DNA of 64,000 nt, from positions 1 through 64,000 of the forward strand of contig CBDCSV010000002.1 of NCBI GenBank assembly GCA_965221855.1, read 5' to 3'. Both the position numbers and the translations under genes were made by a program. Positions 50,933 through 59,785 of the stretch are shown one piece after another. This DNA comes from JAJDXO01 sp965221855. GTDB taxonomy: Bacteria; Pseudomonadota; Alphaproteobacteria; Rhodospirillales; UBA2165. How positions within the stretch are numbered: position 1 is the first letter of the stretch; each line of letters opens with the position of its first letter. The notes under the pieces were generated by a model. The model searched no databases. It was not told where the DNA came from and saw only the letters and a program-made list of their open reading frames with translations.

Positions 50933-51958
50933 ATGAAGACTAACAGAACTGTCGTGGGCGTGGATACGGCGAAACGTGTGTTCCAGTTGTACTGGATTGA
51001 TATGGAGACGGGCGAGGTCATGGATCTGAAGCTGAGCCGGGCGAAGTTCCTCGAACACTTCGCCAACCGCGCGCCCTGCTTGGTCGCGATGGAGGCCTGC
51101 GGCGGCTCGCAGCACTGGGCGCGCCGGCTTGGGGAGCTCGGCCACGAGCCGCGGCTGTTGCCGGCCAAGGCGGTGCGTCCCTTTGTCATCGGCAACAAGA
51201 ACGACGCGCACGACGCGCGGGCGATCTGGACGGCGGCGCGGATGCCGGGCATCAAGACCGTTGCGGTGAAGAGCGAGGAACAGCAGGCGGTCCTGGCGCT
51301 TCACCGGATGCGCCAGCAGTTGGTGAAGTTCCGCACGGCTCAGACCAACGGGCTGCGCGGCCTGCTGATGGAATATGGCGAGGTGATGCCGCGGGGCCGG
51401 GCCGGGATGAGACAGGCGATGCCCGGCGCCCTCGCGCGGGTCTCGGAGCGGCTGCCGGCGATGGTGATCGACACGCTTCGCGAGCAGTGGGCGCGGATCG
51501 GCCGGCTCGATGAAGAGATCGGCGAGATCGAGCGGCGCATCGGGGTGTGGCACCGCGGCAATGCCGACAGCAGACGGATCGCCGAGATTCCCGGCGTGGG
51601 CGTGCTGACCGCGACCGCCGTCGTCGCCGCGATGGGCGATCCGGCGGCGTTCCGGTCGGGCCGGGAGTTCGCCGCCTGGCTCGGCCTGGTGCCGCGCCAC
51701 GACGGTACCGGCGGCCGGGTTCGCATGCTCGGCATCTCCAAGCGCGGCGACCGGTATTTGCGAACCCTGCTGATCCACGGCGCGCGCGCCGTGCTCACCA
51801 ACAGCAAGGCGCCGCCCGAATGGGCGGTGCGCCTCGCCGAGCGGCGGCCGATGAACGTCGCCACCGTCGCGCTGGCCAACAAGACGGCACGCACGATCTG
51901 GGCCCTGCTGGCCCACGACCGGACGTACCAGGCGAACTACGTCGGCCGGCCGGCATAG
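50933..51958 (+). CDS. IS110-family (IS1111-type) transposase
   Basis: 341 residues from ATG 50933 with GGAGGG upstream. The RuvC-like DEDD domain shows D in VVGVDTAKR, E in VAMEACGGSQ and DAHDARAIW. The C-terminal Transposase_20 part shows IPGVGVLTATAVVAAMG, a Ser in RSGREFAAWLGLVP and GISKRGDRYLRTLLIHGAR. IS110 enzymes use the DEDD site and the C-terminal serine with a guide (bridge) RNA. The gene appears intact. Confidence 0.93.
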   Translation: MKTNRTVVGVDTAKRVFQLYWIDMETGEVMDLKLSRAKFLEHFANRAPCLVAMEACGGSQHWARRLGELGHEPRLLPAKAVRPFVIGNKNDAHDARAIWTAARMPGIKTVAVKSEEQQAVLALHRMRQQLVKFRTAQTNGLRGLLMEYGEVMPRGRAGMRQAMPGALARVSERLPAMVIDTLREQWARIGRLDEEIGEIERRIGVWHRGNADSRRIAEIPGVGVLTATAVVAAMGDPAAFRSGREFAAWLGLVPRHDGTGGRVRMLGISKRGDRYLRTLLIHGARAVLTNSKAPPEWAVRLAERRPMNVATVALANKTARTIWALLAHDRTYQANYVGRPA

Positions 51959-52221
51959 CCGCGGCGGACGATGGAACGGCGAACCGATAGAGGAGGTGGC
52001 CGCTGAGAGGTTGCGCAAGGCACGAAACGGAGTGATGGCAAACAGGTCGGACCGCGATCCGCCAAGCCTGAATCCCTCGAGGGGCGAGAAGCCCGTGGGG
52101 GAAATGAGGCGCGGATCGGCAGATTCCATCAGGGCCAGCGGGCACCAGGTCCCGCATCAACAGGCCGGATACAAAGCTGCAATCTGCCTGCCCGTCACAC
52201 CGAAATCGGTCCTTGCGTCCC
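51959..52221 (+). ncRNA. right-end non-coding region of the IS1111 element, candidate bridge RNA locus
   Basis: About 260 bp lie between the transposase stop and the right subterminal repeat, against only about 110 bp on the left side. In IS110-family elements a structured bridge RNA is made from a non-coding end, and in the IS1111 subgroup from the end downstream of the gene. No secondary structure was computed, so this is placement by family knowledge only. Confidence 0.4.
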
Positions 52222-52314
52222 GGGAGGCGTCCATACAAGAGGGATGCGGAGGGTTGGCGAGCTTGCGAGCCTTAGCCGTAGCTGGGTGAGGGGGATTTTG
52301 TGGCGACATCCCGC

Positions 52315-52350
52315 TCAAAGAAAACCGCCGCCCCGATGAGGGACGGCGGT
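52315..52350 (-). terminator. intrinsic terminator on the minus strand
   Basis: Read on the minus strand: accgccgtcc, short loop, ggggcggcggt, then tttctttg. Stem and T-rich tail make a good terminator for the small unit starting near 52515. Confidence 0.7.
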
Positions 52351-52432
52351 CGAGTGGAACGTCAGGTGAGGCCGGGGCTGTTATTCCTATTCCGCCGGCC
52401 TTGAAGATTTCACCCGATGGAGAGGTACGCTC

Positions 52433-52498
52433 TCAGCAGCTGCGGCAAGGTGCCGATGCCGCCCGGGCTACTCTCGACTTCACCATAGCGTCAGACAT
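52433..52498 (-). CDS. 21-codon ORF with perfect Shine-Dalgarno sequence
   Basis: ATG 52498 follows aaaggaggtgatc, complementary to the 3' end of 16S rRNA over its full length. The peptide is MSDAMVKSRVARAASAPCRS plus a final C. A different frame just downstream reads RYGEVESSPGGIGTLPQLLR followed by AYLSIG and a stop, which looks more protein-like, so a one-base deletion near codon 4 may have broken a 29-residue peptide. A terminator on the same strand follows at 52350-52315. Not recognised. Confidence 0.4.
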   Translation of the reverse strand: MSDAMVKSRVARAASAPCRSC

Positions 52499-52580
52499 CG
52501 GATCACCTCCTTTCAGTTGTTGAGCCAATGGGGAAAGATCAGCAGGCCCGCGCCCGGAAATCAAGAGGCTCGTGACTCGG

Positions 52581-53860
52581 GGTGACGTAAAAATTTATGT
52601 GTCAGTTGGGAATGGGGTACTCCCTGTGGTTTACGACAACCGCAAGAAGGAGCACCCCGATGCCACAGCAAGCTGTAACGATTGAGAACCTACCACAAGC
52701 CTTTGAGGTGGTGAAGGAGATGCAAGCAGGCGGATTGGACTGGGGCGAGGGTTATCGCCCGCTTGGCCGCCAGGCGCTGGCCGAGATCATCGAGGGCCGG
52801 ATGGCCGAGGCGGTGGATCGCTGGCTCGACGGCCTCGATGGCAGCGCTATGCGCGACCGGCGCAACGGCACCTACCGGCGCCGCCTGCTCAGCGAGCTCG
52901 GCGACATCGAGCTCAACGTGCCGCGCACCCGGCACTTCTGCCCGACCGAGGTTCTGAAGAGCTACGCAAGGCGCGCTCCAGAGATCGACCGCGCCATCCT
53001 GGCCGGCTTCGTGCTGGGGCTCTCGACCCGCAAGGTCGGCGAGGTCCTGCTTGCCCTGCTCGGGCGTCCGGTCTCGGCCGCGACGGTGAGCCGGGTCGCC
53101 AAGACCCTCGATCTGTCGGTCGCCGCATTCCACCGCCGGCCGCTGAAGAACGCCTACAAGGCGCTGATGCTCGACGGCGTGGTGCTGGCCTGCAAGACCG
53201 GCGCTGGCGCGCTCAGGAGGCCGGTCCTGGTGGCGCTGGGCATACGGCACGACGGCAAGAAGGAGATTATCGACTTCCAACTCGCCGCCAGCGAGAGCGC
53301 CGCGGAGTGGGAGCGCTTCCTCACCGCGTTGCACCGCCGCGGCCTCACCGGCGAGGGCCTTGAGATGATCTGCGTTGATGGCGGCCAAGGCCTGCTCGCC
53401 GCCTTGCCGATCGTCTATCACGGCATCCCCGTTCAGAGGTGCTGGGCGCACAAAATCAGGAACATCCTCAACAAGGTCCGCGTAGCCGACCAGCAGGCCG
53501 TCAAGGCCGACGTCCACGCCGTCATGAATGCCCCCAACCGCCGCAAGGCCGAGACCGCCGCCCGCCGCTTCGCCGACGCCTGGGAAGATACCTACCCCAA
53601 GGCCGTCGCCTGCCTGCGCAACGACCTCGACGACCTGCTCACCTGCTTCCGCTACAAGGACCTCGCCGAGCGAAAGCAGGTCAGGACCACCAATGCCATC
53701 GAACGGAGGTTCCGCGAGGTTCGCAGACGAACCCGGCCCATGGGAACCTTCAAGGATAAAACCTCAATGGACCGCATCCTCTTCGCGGTCTTCATTCACG
53801 AAAACAAGTCTCAGGGAATCAGTACCCCAGTCTCCCTGACACATAACTCTTGACGTTACC
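52581..53860 (+). mobile_element. IS256-family insertion sequence, copy 3
   Basis: 1280 bp with the same ends as the other copies. The 9-bp target duplication is gtgactcgg (52572-52580 and 53861-53869). Confidence 0.95.
52660..53853 (+). CDS. IS256 (Mutator-type) transposase, copy 3
   Basis: 397 residues. It differs from the other two copies by one residue (TFKDKT instead of TFQDKT) and by a silent change in GAG-GAG-type codons near residue 182. DDE residues are intact. Confidence 0.95.
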   Translation: MPQQAVTIENLPQAFEVVKEMQAGGLDWGEGYRPLGRQALAEIIEGRMAEAVDRWLDGLDGSAMRDRRNGTYRRRLLSELGDIELNVPRTRHFCPTEVLKSYARRAPEIDRAILAGFVLGLSTRKVGEVLLALLGRPVSAATVSRVAKTLDLSVAAFHRRPLKNAYKALMLDGVVLACKTGAGALRRPVLVALGIRHDGKKEIIDFQLAASESAAEWERFLTALHRRGLTGEGLEMICVDGGQGLLAALPIVYHGIPVQRCWAHKIRNILNKVRVADQQAVKADVHAVMNAPNRRKAETAARRFADAWEDTYPKAVACLRNDLDDLLTCFRYKDLAERKQVRTTNAIERRFREVRRRTRPMGTFKDKTSMDRILFAVFIHENKSQGISTPVSLTHNS

Positions 53861-53895
53861 GTGACTCGGGGCGCGTGGTGGGGGCGCGGAGCCGC

Positions 53896-54744
53896 CTACC
53901 GGAAATTGAACACCGGGTAGGTCTCCCCGCCGAGCGTCTGGCCGTCCTCGTGGGGGGTGGGTCCATCGCCGACGGCCGCCCGCAACAGGGGCTGGGTCTC
54001 GGCGCGGGGGTCGAACGCGGCCTCGCCGCCGATCCATCGGATGGCGAGCCCGCGGCGGCGGATATCGGCGTTGTTTTCCGGCGCGCCGTGAACGCTCATG
54101 ACGTGGTGGGCGACGAGATCGCCGGGCGCCAGATCCCACGACAGGATCTTGTAGTCGCCCCGGTTGCCGTCGATGTCGGGCAGCTTCTCGATATCGTCAT
54201 GGCCGGAAAACCGGCCGTCGGCGGAGAACGATTCCGGGACGTAGTACTTGCCCCATTTGTGGGAGCCGGCGATGTACTCCACGGCGCCCGATTCGATGGT
54301 CACCGGATCGAGCGCCACCCAGGTGGAGCAGATGTGATCCGCGCCGCCGCCCTTCAGGGGATAGTACAGCCGGTCCTGATGCCAGGGCGTCCTGTTGGAC
54401 CCGCCCGGCTCCTTGGTCAGGATGAAGTCGTAGAACAGCTGCGCGAAATCCGTGCCCATCAGCCGCGCCGCCACCGCCGCGATGGGGCTCTCGAAGAGGA
54501 ACGCCTTGAACGCCTCGTGCCGGGTCCACATGTACTGGCCGCCGAAGAACTGCCCCTCGCCGCCGGTGGTCAGGTCGGTGTCGTAGGGCCCCGGGTTGTT
54601 CTGCACCCAGTCGGCGGCGGGCCGCAGCTTCTCGACCCAATCCATGGAGATGGCGCCCCGGATGCAGACCGCCCCGTCCCGGTCATAGTCCGCCACATCG
54701 GCGTCGGTGACCGGCACGTCATCGAGTTTGAACGCGCCGTCCAA
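53896..54744 (-). CDS. phytanoyl-CoA dioxygenase (PhyH) family protein
   Basis: 282 residues if it starts at TTG 54744, two bases after the upstream stop and 9 bases after GGAGAAGG; the frame is open further but that is inside the upstream gene. The Fe(II)/2-oxoglutarate site is visible: His and Asp in TPWHQDRLYYPL, and the distal His in MSVHGAPENN followed by Arg in RRRGLAIRW. It would hydroxylate an unactivated carbon with 2-oxoglutarate and O2. Translationally coupled to the molybdopterin oxidoreductase gene. Confidence 0.85.
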   Translation of the reverse strand: MDGAFKLDDVPVTDADVADYDRDGAVCIRGAISMDWVEKLRPAADWVQNNPGPYDTDLTTGGEGQFFGGQYMWTRHEAFKAFLFESPIAAVAARLMGTDFAQLFYDFILTKEPGGSNRTPWHQDRLYYPLKGGGADHICSTWVALDPVTIESGAVEYIAGSHKWGKYYVPESFSADGRFSGHDDIEKLPDIDGNRGDYKILSWDLAPGDLVAHHVMSVHGAPENNADIRRRGLAIRWIGGEAAFDPRAETQPLLRAAVGDGPTPHEDGQTLGGETYPVFNFR

Positions 54745-54746
54745 GG

Positions 54747-56813
54747 TTAGGCCTTCTCCACCTGGCAGAGGGACGACTTGAAGCTCGGATAGCCCGAGAC
54801 GGGATCGAGATTGTCGTCCGGATAGAGGGAGTTGATGTTGGCCTCGCGCCAGCCGTGGGGCGCGTGCACCACGCCGTCCAGGATGATGTCGGTCACCCAG
54901 GCCTTCATCCTGATCGAGTTGACCGGCGAGGAGATCACCACGTCGTCGCCGTCCGAGATGCCCCGCGCCTCGGCATCCTTGGGATTCATCTGGATTCGCG
55001 GATGGGGCTCGCGCTTGCGCAGGGTCTCCAGGTTGCGGCCCTGGGAATGGGTAAAGTTGTTGCTTCGCCCGCCCGACGTCAGCACCAGGGGATAGTCCTT
55101 CGCCACATGGGGCGCGCTCACCGGCGACCATTTGGGCTCGCGGTAGACGGGCAGGGCATCCTGGCCGATTTCGGCGAGCTCGGTCGAGGAGAACTCCACC
55201 TTGCCGGTCGGGGTCTTGAAGCCGACCTCCTCGTATTCCCGCTCCCGGCGTTCGCCCAAATCCTCGTTCATGCTCTTGCCGTTCTTGGGCAAATCGTCGA
55301 AGCCCATGGAGAGGGGCGTCATCCGTTCGGCGTAGCTGGCGTGAATGTCGCCGCCCCAGAACTGATCGCCGTGGCCCAGGGCGGCGGCGAGATCGAACAG
55401 CATTTCCGTATCGCCGTGGGCCGCGCCCCGCGGGCTGACCGCCGCCGGGCGGTACTGCACCCGGCCGGCCAGGGTGGTCACCAGGTCCTGGCGCTCCAGG
55501 TGGGTGGCCGTGGGCAGGAACACCGAGGCCGCGCCGACCGTCGGCGTGTCGAAGAAGTCGGCGACCAGGAACACGTCCAGCGTCCTGAGCGCCTTCTCGA
55601 GCCGGTTGGAATTGGGCCACATCATCAGGTTGGTGCCCATGGCGACCACGCCCTTGATCTTGCCCTGCTCGATGCTCTCGGCCAGCAGCATGGCCTGGCC
55701 TTCGTTGTAGTGATCGACGAACAGCGGGAACCGCTCATGGCCCATCCGCTTGCCGGGCGCGTTATCGACGCCGCTGCCGGCGGCGATGCCCTTCTGTTTC
55801 AGGCGCTCCGGCCAGGGCCGGTTGCCGCCCTTGACGTCCAGGTTGCCGGTGAGCGCCGACAGCAGCATCACCGCCCGATGGGTCTGCAGGCCGTTGGTGT
55901 GCTGGACCAGCGCTTCCTGGGAAATGGTGATCTGCGCCGGCTTGGCCGCGCCGTAGAGCTTGGCCGCGGCAACGATCTTGTCGGCCGGCACCCGGGTGAT
56001 TTCCTCGACCCGTTCGGGCGTGAAGTCCTTCACGTACTCCCGGTACGCGTCGAAGCCGTGGGCGTATTGGTCGAGGAAGGCCCGGTCCTCCAATCCCTCG
56101 TCCAGGATCACGTGCGCCCAGCCGAGGGCGAGCGCGCCGTCCGTGCCGGGGCGCGGCTGGAGATGAATTTCGGCCGCCTCGGCGATGGAGGTGCGGCGGG
56201 GATCGACGACGATCACCGGCACCTTGTTGGATTCGGCGAGCAGGTAATGCCGGCTGTAGGGAATCAGGCTGTCCTTGGGGTTGTTGGACCATACCACCCG
56301 GCACCGGGCCTCTTCCTGGCGCATGCGGCCGGCCTGGAAGAAGTGGTTGTAATCCTCGCCGAAGGTGAGTTCGGAGGCGACGAAGGTGGCGCCGAAGCAG
56401 CAGCTACTCTCGGTGATGTAGTGGGGGGAGCCGAAGGCGTTGGCGATGCGCCGCATGTAGGGCCGGGATTCCTTGGTGTAGCCGACCACGAAGGCGACCT
56501 TGTCGGCGCCGTCGTTCCTGCGGATGGCGTCGAGCCGCTCGGCCGCGTTGGCGACGGCGTCGGCCCAGTTGACCATTTGCCAGTCGTCTTCGGCGCGGTC
56601 CCGGATCATGGCGTGGACCAGCCGCTGGTCGCTTTCCCGCTGCTCCAGCATGGCGGTCGCGCGGACGCATTCGGGGTGCGAGATGTCGAGAATCTCGTCC
56701 CCCTGGCTCACCACCGTGATCGGACAGTTGGTGGTGCACATGTAGCAGGTGGAATAGGTGGTCTTGGTCTCGTTCAGACCCTCGGCCTGGGGCCGTGTGA
56801 CGACATCATCCAT
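54747..56813 (-). CDS. molybdopterin oxidoreductase (DMSO reductase / formate dehydrogenase type)
   Basis: 688 residues. An N-terminal [4Fe-4S] site is formed by Cys23-x2-Cys26-x3-Cys30 (CYMCTTNCPI) and Cys49 (HPECVR). The Mo-bis-MGD domain follows, with ESSCCFGATFVAS as the likely Mo-ligand loop, and the C-terminal MGD domain has LTSGGRSNNFTHSQGRN and APHGWREANIN. No Tat signal, so it is cytoplasmic. The substrate could be a small organic molecule rather than formate, since no partner subunits for formate dehydrogenase are present. The PhyH gene follows without a gap. Confidence 0.87.
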   Translation of the reverse strand: MDDVVTRPQAEGLNETKTTYSTCYMCTTNCPITVVSQGDEILDISHPECVRATAMLEQRESDQRLVHAMIRDRAEDDWQMVNWADAVANAAERLDAIRRNDGADKVAFVVGYTKESRPYMRRIANAFGSPHYITESSCCFGATFVASELTFGEDYNHFFQAGRMRQEEARCRVVWSNNPKDSLIPYSRHYLLAESNKVPVIVVDPRRTSIAEAAEIHLQPRPGTDGALALGWAHVILDEGLEDRAFLDQYAHGFDAYREYVKDFTPERVEEITRVPADKIVAAAKLYGAAKPAQITISQEALVQHTNGLQTHRAVMLLSALTGNLDVKGGNRPWPERLKQKGIAAGSGVDNAPGKRMGHERFPLFVDHYNEGQAMLLAESIEQGKIKGVVAMGTNLMMWPNSNRLEKALRTLDVFLVADFFDTPTVGAASVFLPTATHLERQDLVTTLAGRVQYRPAAVSPRGAAHGDTEMLFDLAAALGHGDQFWGGDIHASYAERMTPLSMGFDDLPKNGKSMNEDLGERREREYEEVGFKTPTGKVEFSSTELAEIGQDALPVYREPKWSPVSAPHVAKDYPLVLTSGGRSNNFTHSQGRNLETLRKREPHPRIQMNPKDAEARGISDGDDVVISSPVNSIRMKAWVTDIILDGVVHAPHGWREANINSLYPDDNLDPVSGYPSFKSSLCQVEKA

Positions 56814-56822
56814 GGTCTTCAA

Positions 56823-57014
56823 TCCCCCCGGAAACCCGGTCGCTCGAATGTGGATTCAACAGTGCCGAATACCGGCGTCTGACTGTGAAGCCCGAGTTGA
56901 CCATATCGTTGCAAATGCATCAAGTTGAGAAGGTGCGGGGGGGGGGGGGCAACGTGACATGGAGGTGATCCAGGCTCCGCCGGATGCCGGAGCCAACGGG
57001 ATCGATGCCGGGCC
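56823..57014. other. intergenic stretch with a G13 run
   Basis: A run of 13 G residues lies at 56937-56949 between two minus-strand genes. No gene or clear promoter was seen. Such runs are prone to slippage and to sequencing error. Confidence 0.4.
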
Positions 57015-58850
57015 TTATCGCTTGACCCTCGCCTTGTCCGGGTCTTCCCACCAGGTTTCGACCACGTTCCCGTAGAGGGGTGTGACGTCGGGCCGGCCGA
57101 ACCTGTCCCAATAGGCAACCCGGTCGCCCACCAAATGATAGAGGGGAATGTAGTAGTGTCCCCATAGCAGCACCCTGTCCATGGCGCGGACGATGTCGAC
57201 GAAAGCATCGCGTTCGCGCGCCTTGGTCATGAGGTCGATCAGCCTGTCGACGGCCGGATTCCGTATCCCGGGATAGTTGCGCGTCCCCTCCTGTGCGGCC
57301 GCCTGGGTGCCCCAATAGAAGGCCTGCTCGTTCCCCGGGGACAGGGACATGCCCCAGAAGTAGATGATCATGTCGAAGTCGTAGGCGGTCAGCCTGAATT
57401 GATACTGCGACGTGTCGACGGTGCGGACCCGCGCTTCGACGCCCAAGCGCTCGAGACTGCGGGCGAAGAAGAGGGCGATCTTTTCGTGCGCCGGATTCAC
57501 CAGCAGGATCTCGAACGCCATGGGCAATCCGTCCTTGGCCCGCCGCAGCGATCCGTCCCGCACTTTCCAGCCCGCCTCGGCCAGCAATCGCGTTGCCGCC
57601 TTGAGGTTTGCCCGGGTCCCGCCGCCGGTCCCCGGCGGCCGGTATGGCGCTTCGAACAGCTCGCGGGGCAGCTGCCGCCGGAAAGGTTCCAGAAGGTCGC
57701 GTTCACGGGCTTGGGGAACGCCGCGCGAACCGAGTTCCGAGTTGTCGAAGATGCTGCCCGTGCGTTTGTAGGCGCTGTGCAACAGCGTCTTGTTGATCCA
57801 GGCGAAGTCGAACGCATGCGCGAGCGCATACCGAACCTTGCGGTCGGCGAATATCTCCCGCCGCGTGTTGAAAACGAGGGCGGACATGCCCGAGGGCCGG
57901 CCGTGCGGCAGCCGTTCCAGCTTCACGCGGCCGTCGGCGGCCGCCGGAAAGTCGTACGCGGTCGCCCAACGCTTGCCGGAGATCTCCAACCGAAGGTCGT
58001 ACTCGCCGGCCTTGAAGGCCTCCATCATCACATTGCCGTCGCGGTAGTAGTCGTAGCGGACGCGGTCGAAGTTGTGCTGCCCGCGGTTGATGGGCAGGTG
58101 CCGTCCCCAATACTCGGGGTCACGGCGATAGGTGATGCCGCGACCCGCGTCCACGCTCTCGACGCGGTAGGGGCCGGTGCCGACCGGCGGAACGAGCGTC
58201 GTACGCTCAAACTCCACCGATTCGTAGTAGGACTTGGACAGGATCGGCATCAATCCCATAATCAGCGGCAGCTCGCGATCCGGCGACGCGGTGTCGAAGA
58301 CAAACCGTATGGAGCGTGCGTCGGGCCGCTCGATGCGCCGGACCTGCCGGTAATACAGCCGGTGATTGGGCCGTCCGTGTTCCTTGAGAGTCTCCCAGGA
58401 GAAGACGACATCGTCCACGGTGACCGGCCGGCCGTCATGAAAGCGCGCTTCCGGCCTCAACACGAACGTGACGGACGAACGGTCGTCCGGCACCTCGATC
58501 GACTGGGCGATCAGACCGTAGAGCGAGAACGGCTCGTCCCACGCCCGCTTCAGAAGGCTCTCGAAGACCAGGTGACGTCCGCGCGCCGGCACGCCCTTGA
58601 TGAAGGGGTTGAGGCTGTCGAAGGTCCCGGTCACCGCGCGCCGAAGCTCGCCGCCCTTCGGCGCGTCGGGGTTCACGTAGTCGAGATGAGGGAACCCGGA
58701 ATCGTATTTGGGTTCCCCATGCATGGCGATGCCGTGGCTCTGCGCCGCCGCGGGATGCGCGCCGCCCGCGGCCAGAACCACGAGGAGCCAGACGAGCGCC
58801 GGCGTTAGCCGCCTCGGCGGACAATCGAGTTCGTGGGTCGGGTGAGACAT
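57015..58850 (-). CDS. ABC transporter periplasmic binding protein, YejA-like (family 5)
   Basis: 611 residues with signal peptide (TPALVWLLVVLAAGGAHPAAAQ). The family 5 layout is clear: FPHLDYVNPDAPKGGELRRA at the start, FVLRPEARFHDGRPVTVDDVVFSW in part, then GTGPYRVESVDAG and the C-terminal YFWGMSLSPGNEQAFYWGT. Wording is closest to YejA, which takes up microcin C and other peptides. No permease or ATPase genes lie next to it, so it is an orphan receptor here. Confidence 0.88.
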   Translation of the reverse strand: MSHPTHELDCPPRRLTPALVWLLVVLAAGGAHPAAAQSHGIAMHGEPKYDSGFPHLDYVNPDAPKGGELRRAVTGTFDSLNPFIKGVPARGRHLVFESLLKRAWDEPFSLYGLIAQSIEVPDDRSSVTFVLRPEARFHDGRPVTVDDVVFSWETLKEHGRPNHRLYYRQVRRIERPDARSIRFVFDTASPDRELPLIMGLMPILSKSYYESVEFERTTLVPPVGTGPYRVESVDAGRGITYRRDPEYWGRHLPINRGQHNFDRVRYDYYRDGNVMMEAFKAGEYDLRLEISGKRWATAYDFPAAADGRVKLERLPHGRPSGMSALVFNTRREIFADRKVRYALAHAFDFAWINKTLLHSAYKRTGSIFDNSELGSRGVPQARERDLLEPFRRQLPRELFEAPYRPPGTGGGTRANLKAATRLLAEAGWKVRDGSLRRAKDGLPMAFEILLVNPAHEKIALFFARSLERLGVEARVRTVDTSQYQFRLTAYDFDMIIYFWGMSLSPGNEQAFYWGTQAAAQEGTRNYPGIRNPAVDRLIDLMTKARERDAFVDIVRAMDRVLLWGHYYIPLYHLVGDRVAYWDRFGRPDVTPLYGNVVETWWEDPDKARVKR

Positions 58851-58946
58851 CGGTTGGATGATCCTGTTTCCTCGCGCCGGAGCAGTTTGGGCAGGTGGGT
58901 CCTGGCGTCGAACGCGCCGGTCTCGGACTTGGCGTATGCCGCTTCC

Positions 58947-59627
58947 CTACATCCCGCTGAACACCCGCAGCGTCGCCGCCCGCGAGGCCTTGTGGGCGGC
59001 CTCCTGGTAACCCGGCTTGGTCGGCATGGCGAAGTTGTGCTCGGCCCCCGGGTGAACGACGATCTCGGCGTTGTCGTGGGAGGCGTAGGAGGCGATGATC
59101 TTCTCCACGCTCTCCATCGAGGTCGCCGGGTCCTGGTCGCCGAAGTGGAAGGTCACCGGGCATTTGACGTTGGGGGTCTCGTCCAGGTGCTCCTCGATCT
59201 TGGTGCCGTGATAGGACGCGGCGGCGTCGACGCCGAGGCGGGCCGCCGACAGGTGCGCGTAACGCCCGCCGAAGCAGTAGCCGATGACGCCGACCTTGCC
59301 GTTGCACTCGGCCCGGCCCTTGAGGTCGTTGATGTAGTCCTCGATATCGAGCATGCCCTGCACCGGATCGAACTTCTCGTAGCGGCCGAAGGCCACTTCC
59401 ATTTCCGCCGTCGGTCCCGGCAGGACCCGCCAGAAGACGTCGGGGACCAGGACGATGAACCCGTCGTCGGCCCAGCCGTCGGCGATGTCGATCATCTCCT
59501 GATCGGTGCCGAAGATGGCGGTGATGAGCAGAATGCCCGGAAACGGGCCGTCCCCCTCGGGCCGCGACAGATAGGCGTCGAGTTCCTCGCCGCCGCGGGT
59601 CTTCAGTTTGAATTCGCTGCTGGGCAT
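58947..59627 (-). CDS. dienelactone hydrolase family protein
   Basis: 226 residues from ATG 59627 behind GGGGAGG. The alpha/beta hydrolase core has the nucleophile Cys in VIGYCFGGRYAH, the acid Asp in HFGDQDPATS and the His in PGAEHNFAM, the Cys-Asp-His set of dienelactone hydrolases. Such enzymes open lactones in chlorocatechol and other aromatic pathways. It is divergent from the GntR regulator at 59786, which may control it. Confidence 0.88.
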   Translation of the reverse strand: MPSSEFKLKTRGGEELDAYLSRPEGDGPFPGILLITAIFGTDQEMIDIADGWADDGFIVLVPDVFWRVLPGPTAEMEVAFGRYEKFDPVQGMLDIEDYINDLKGRAECNGKVGVIGYCFGGRYAHLSAARLGVDAAASYHGTKIEEHLDETPNVKCPVTFHFGDQDPATSMESVEKIIASYASHDNAEIVVHPGAEHNFAMPTKPGYQEAAHKASRAATLRVFSGM

Positions 59628-59785
59628 GGTGCCTCCCCTGATCCCATGGTTTCGCGTCGGCGGGTATTGTGCGCAAGCGCCGCGGGAGTGCAAGGGGAGA
59701 GGGGCGGACCGCGCCCGGCGGCAACCCGTCACATATTGACAAGCACCGATTTATTCATAAAAAAAATTGAAGATTTTCCGCTTCC

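Larger units (their letters stand above)
50803..52237 (+). mobile_element. IS1111-type (IS110 family) insertion sequence, inserted in a dispersed repeat
   Basis: Subterminal inverted repeats ATGGACGCCTCCC (50810-50822) and its complement (52222-52234), the signature of the IS1111 subgroup, lie a few bases inside the ends. The flanks are the two halves of a CT/GA-rich palindrome whose intact copy is at 48575-48713. Exact ends are uncertain by a few bases. No clear target duplication, as usual for IS110. Confidence 0.85.

Noticed and set aside
52500..52513. Sequence ggatcacctcctttc resembling the 3' end of 16S rRNA
   Set aside because: Only the anti-Shine-Dalgarno stretch matches and there is no rRNA upstream. 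It is the complement of a perfect Shine-Dalgarno site on the minus strand.
54747..56813. Selenocysteine formate dehydrogenase
   Set aside because: The frame has no in-frame TGA and the likely Mo-ligand loop contains Cys (SSCCFG); partner subunits are absent.
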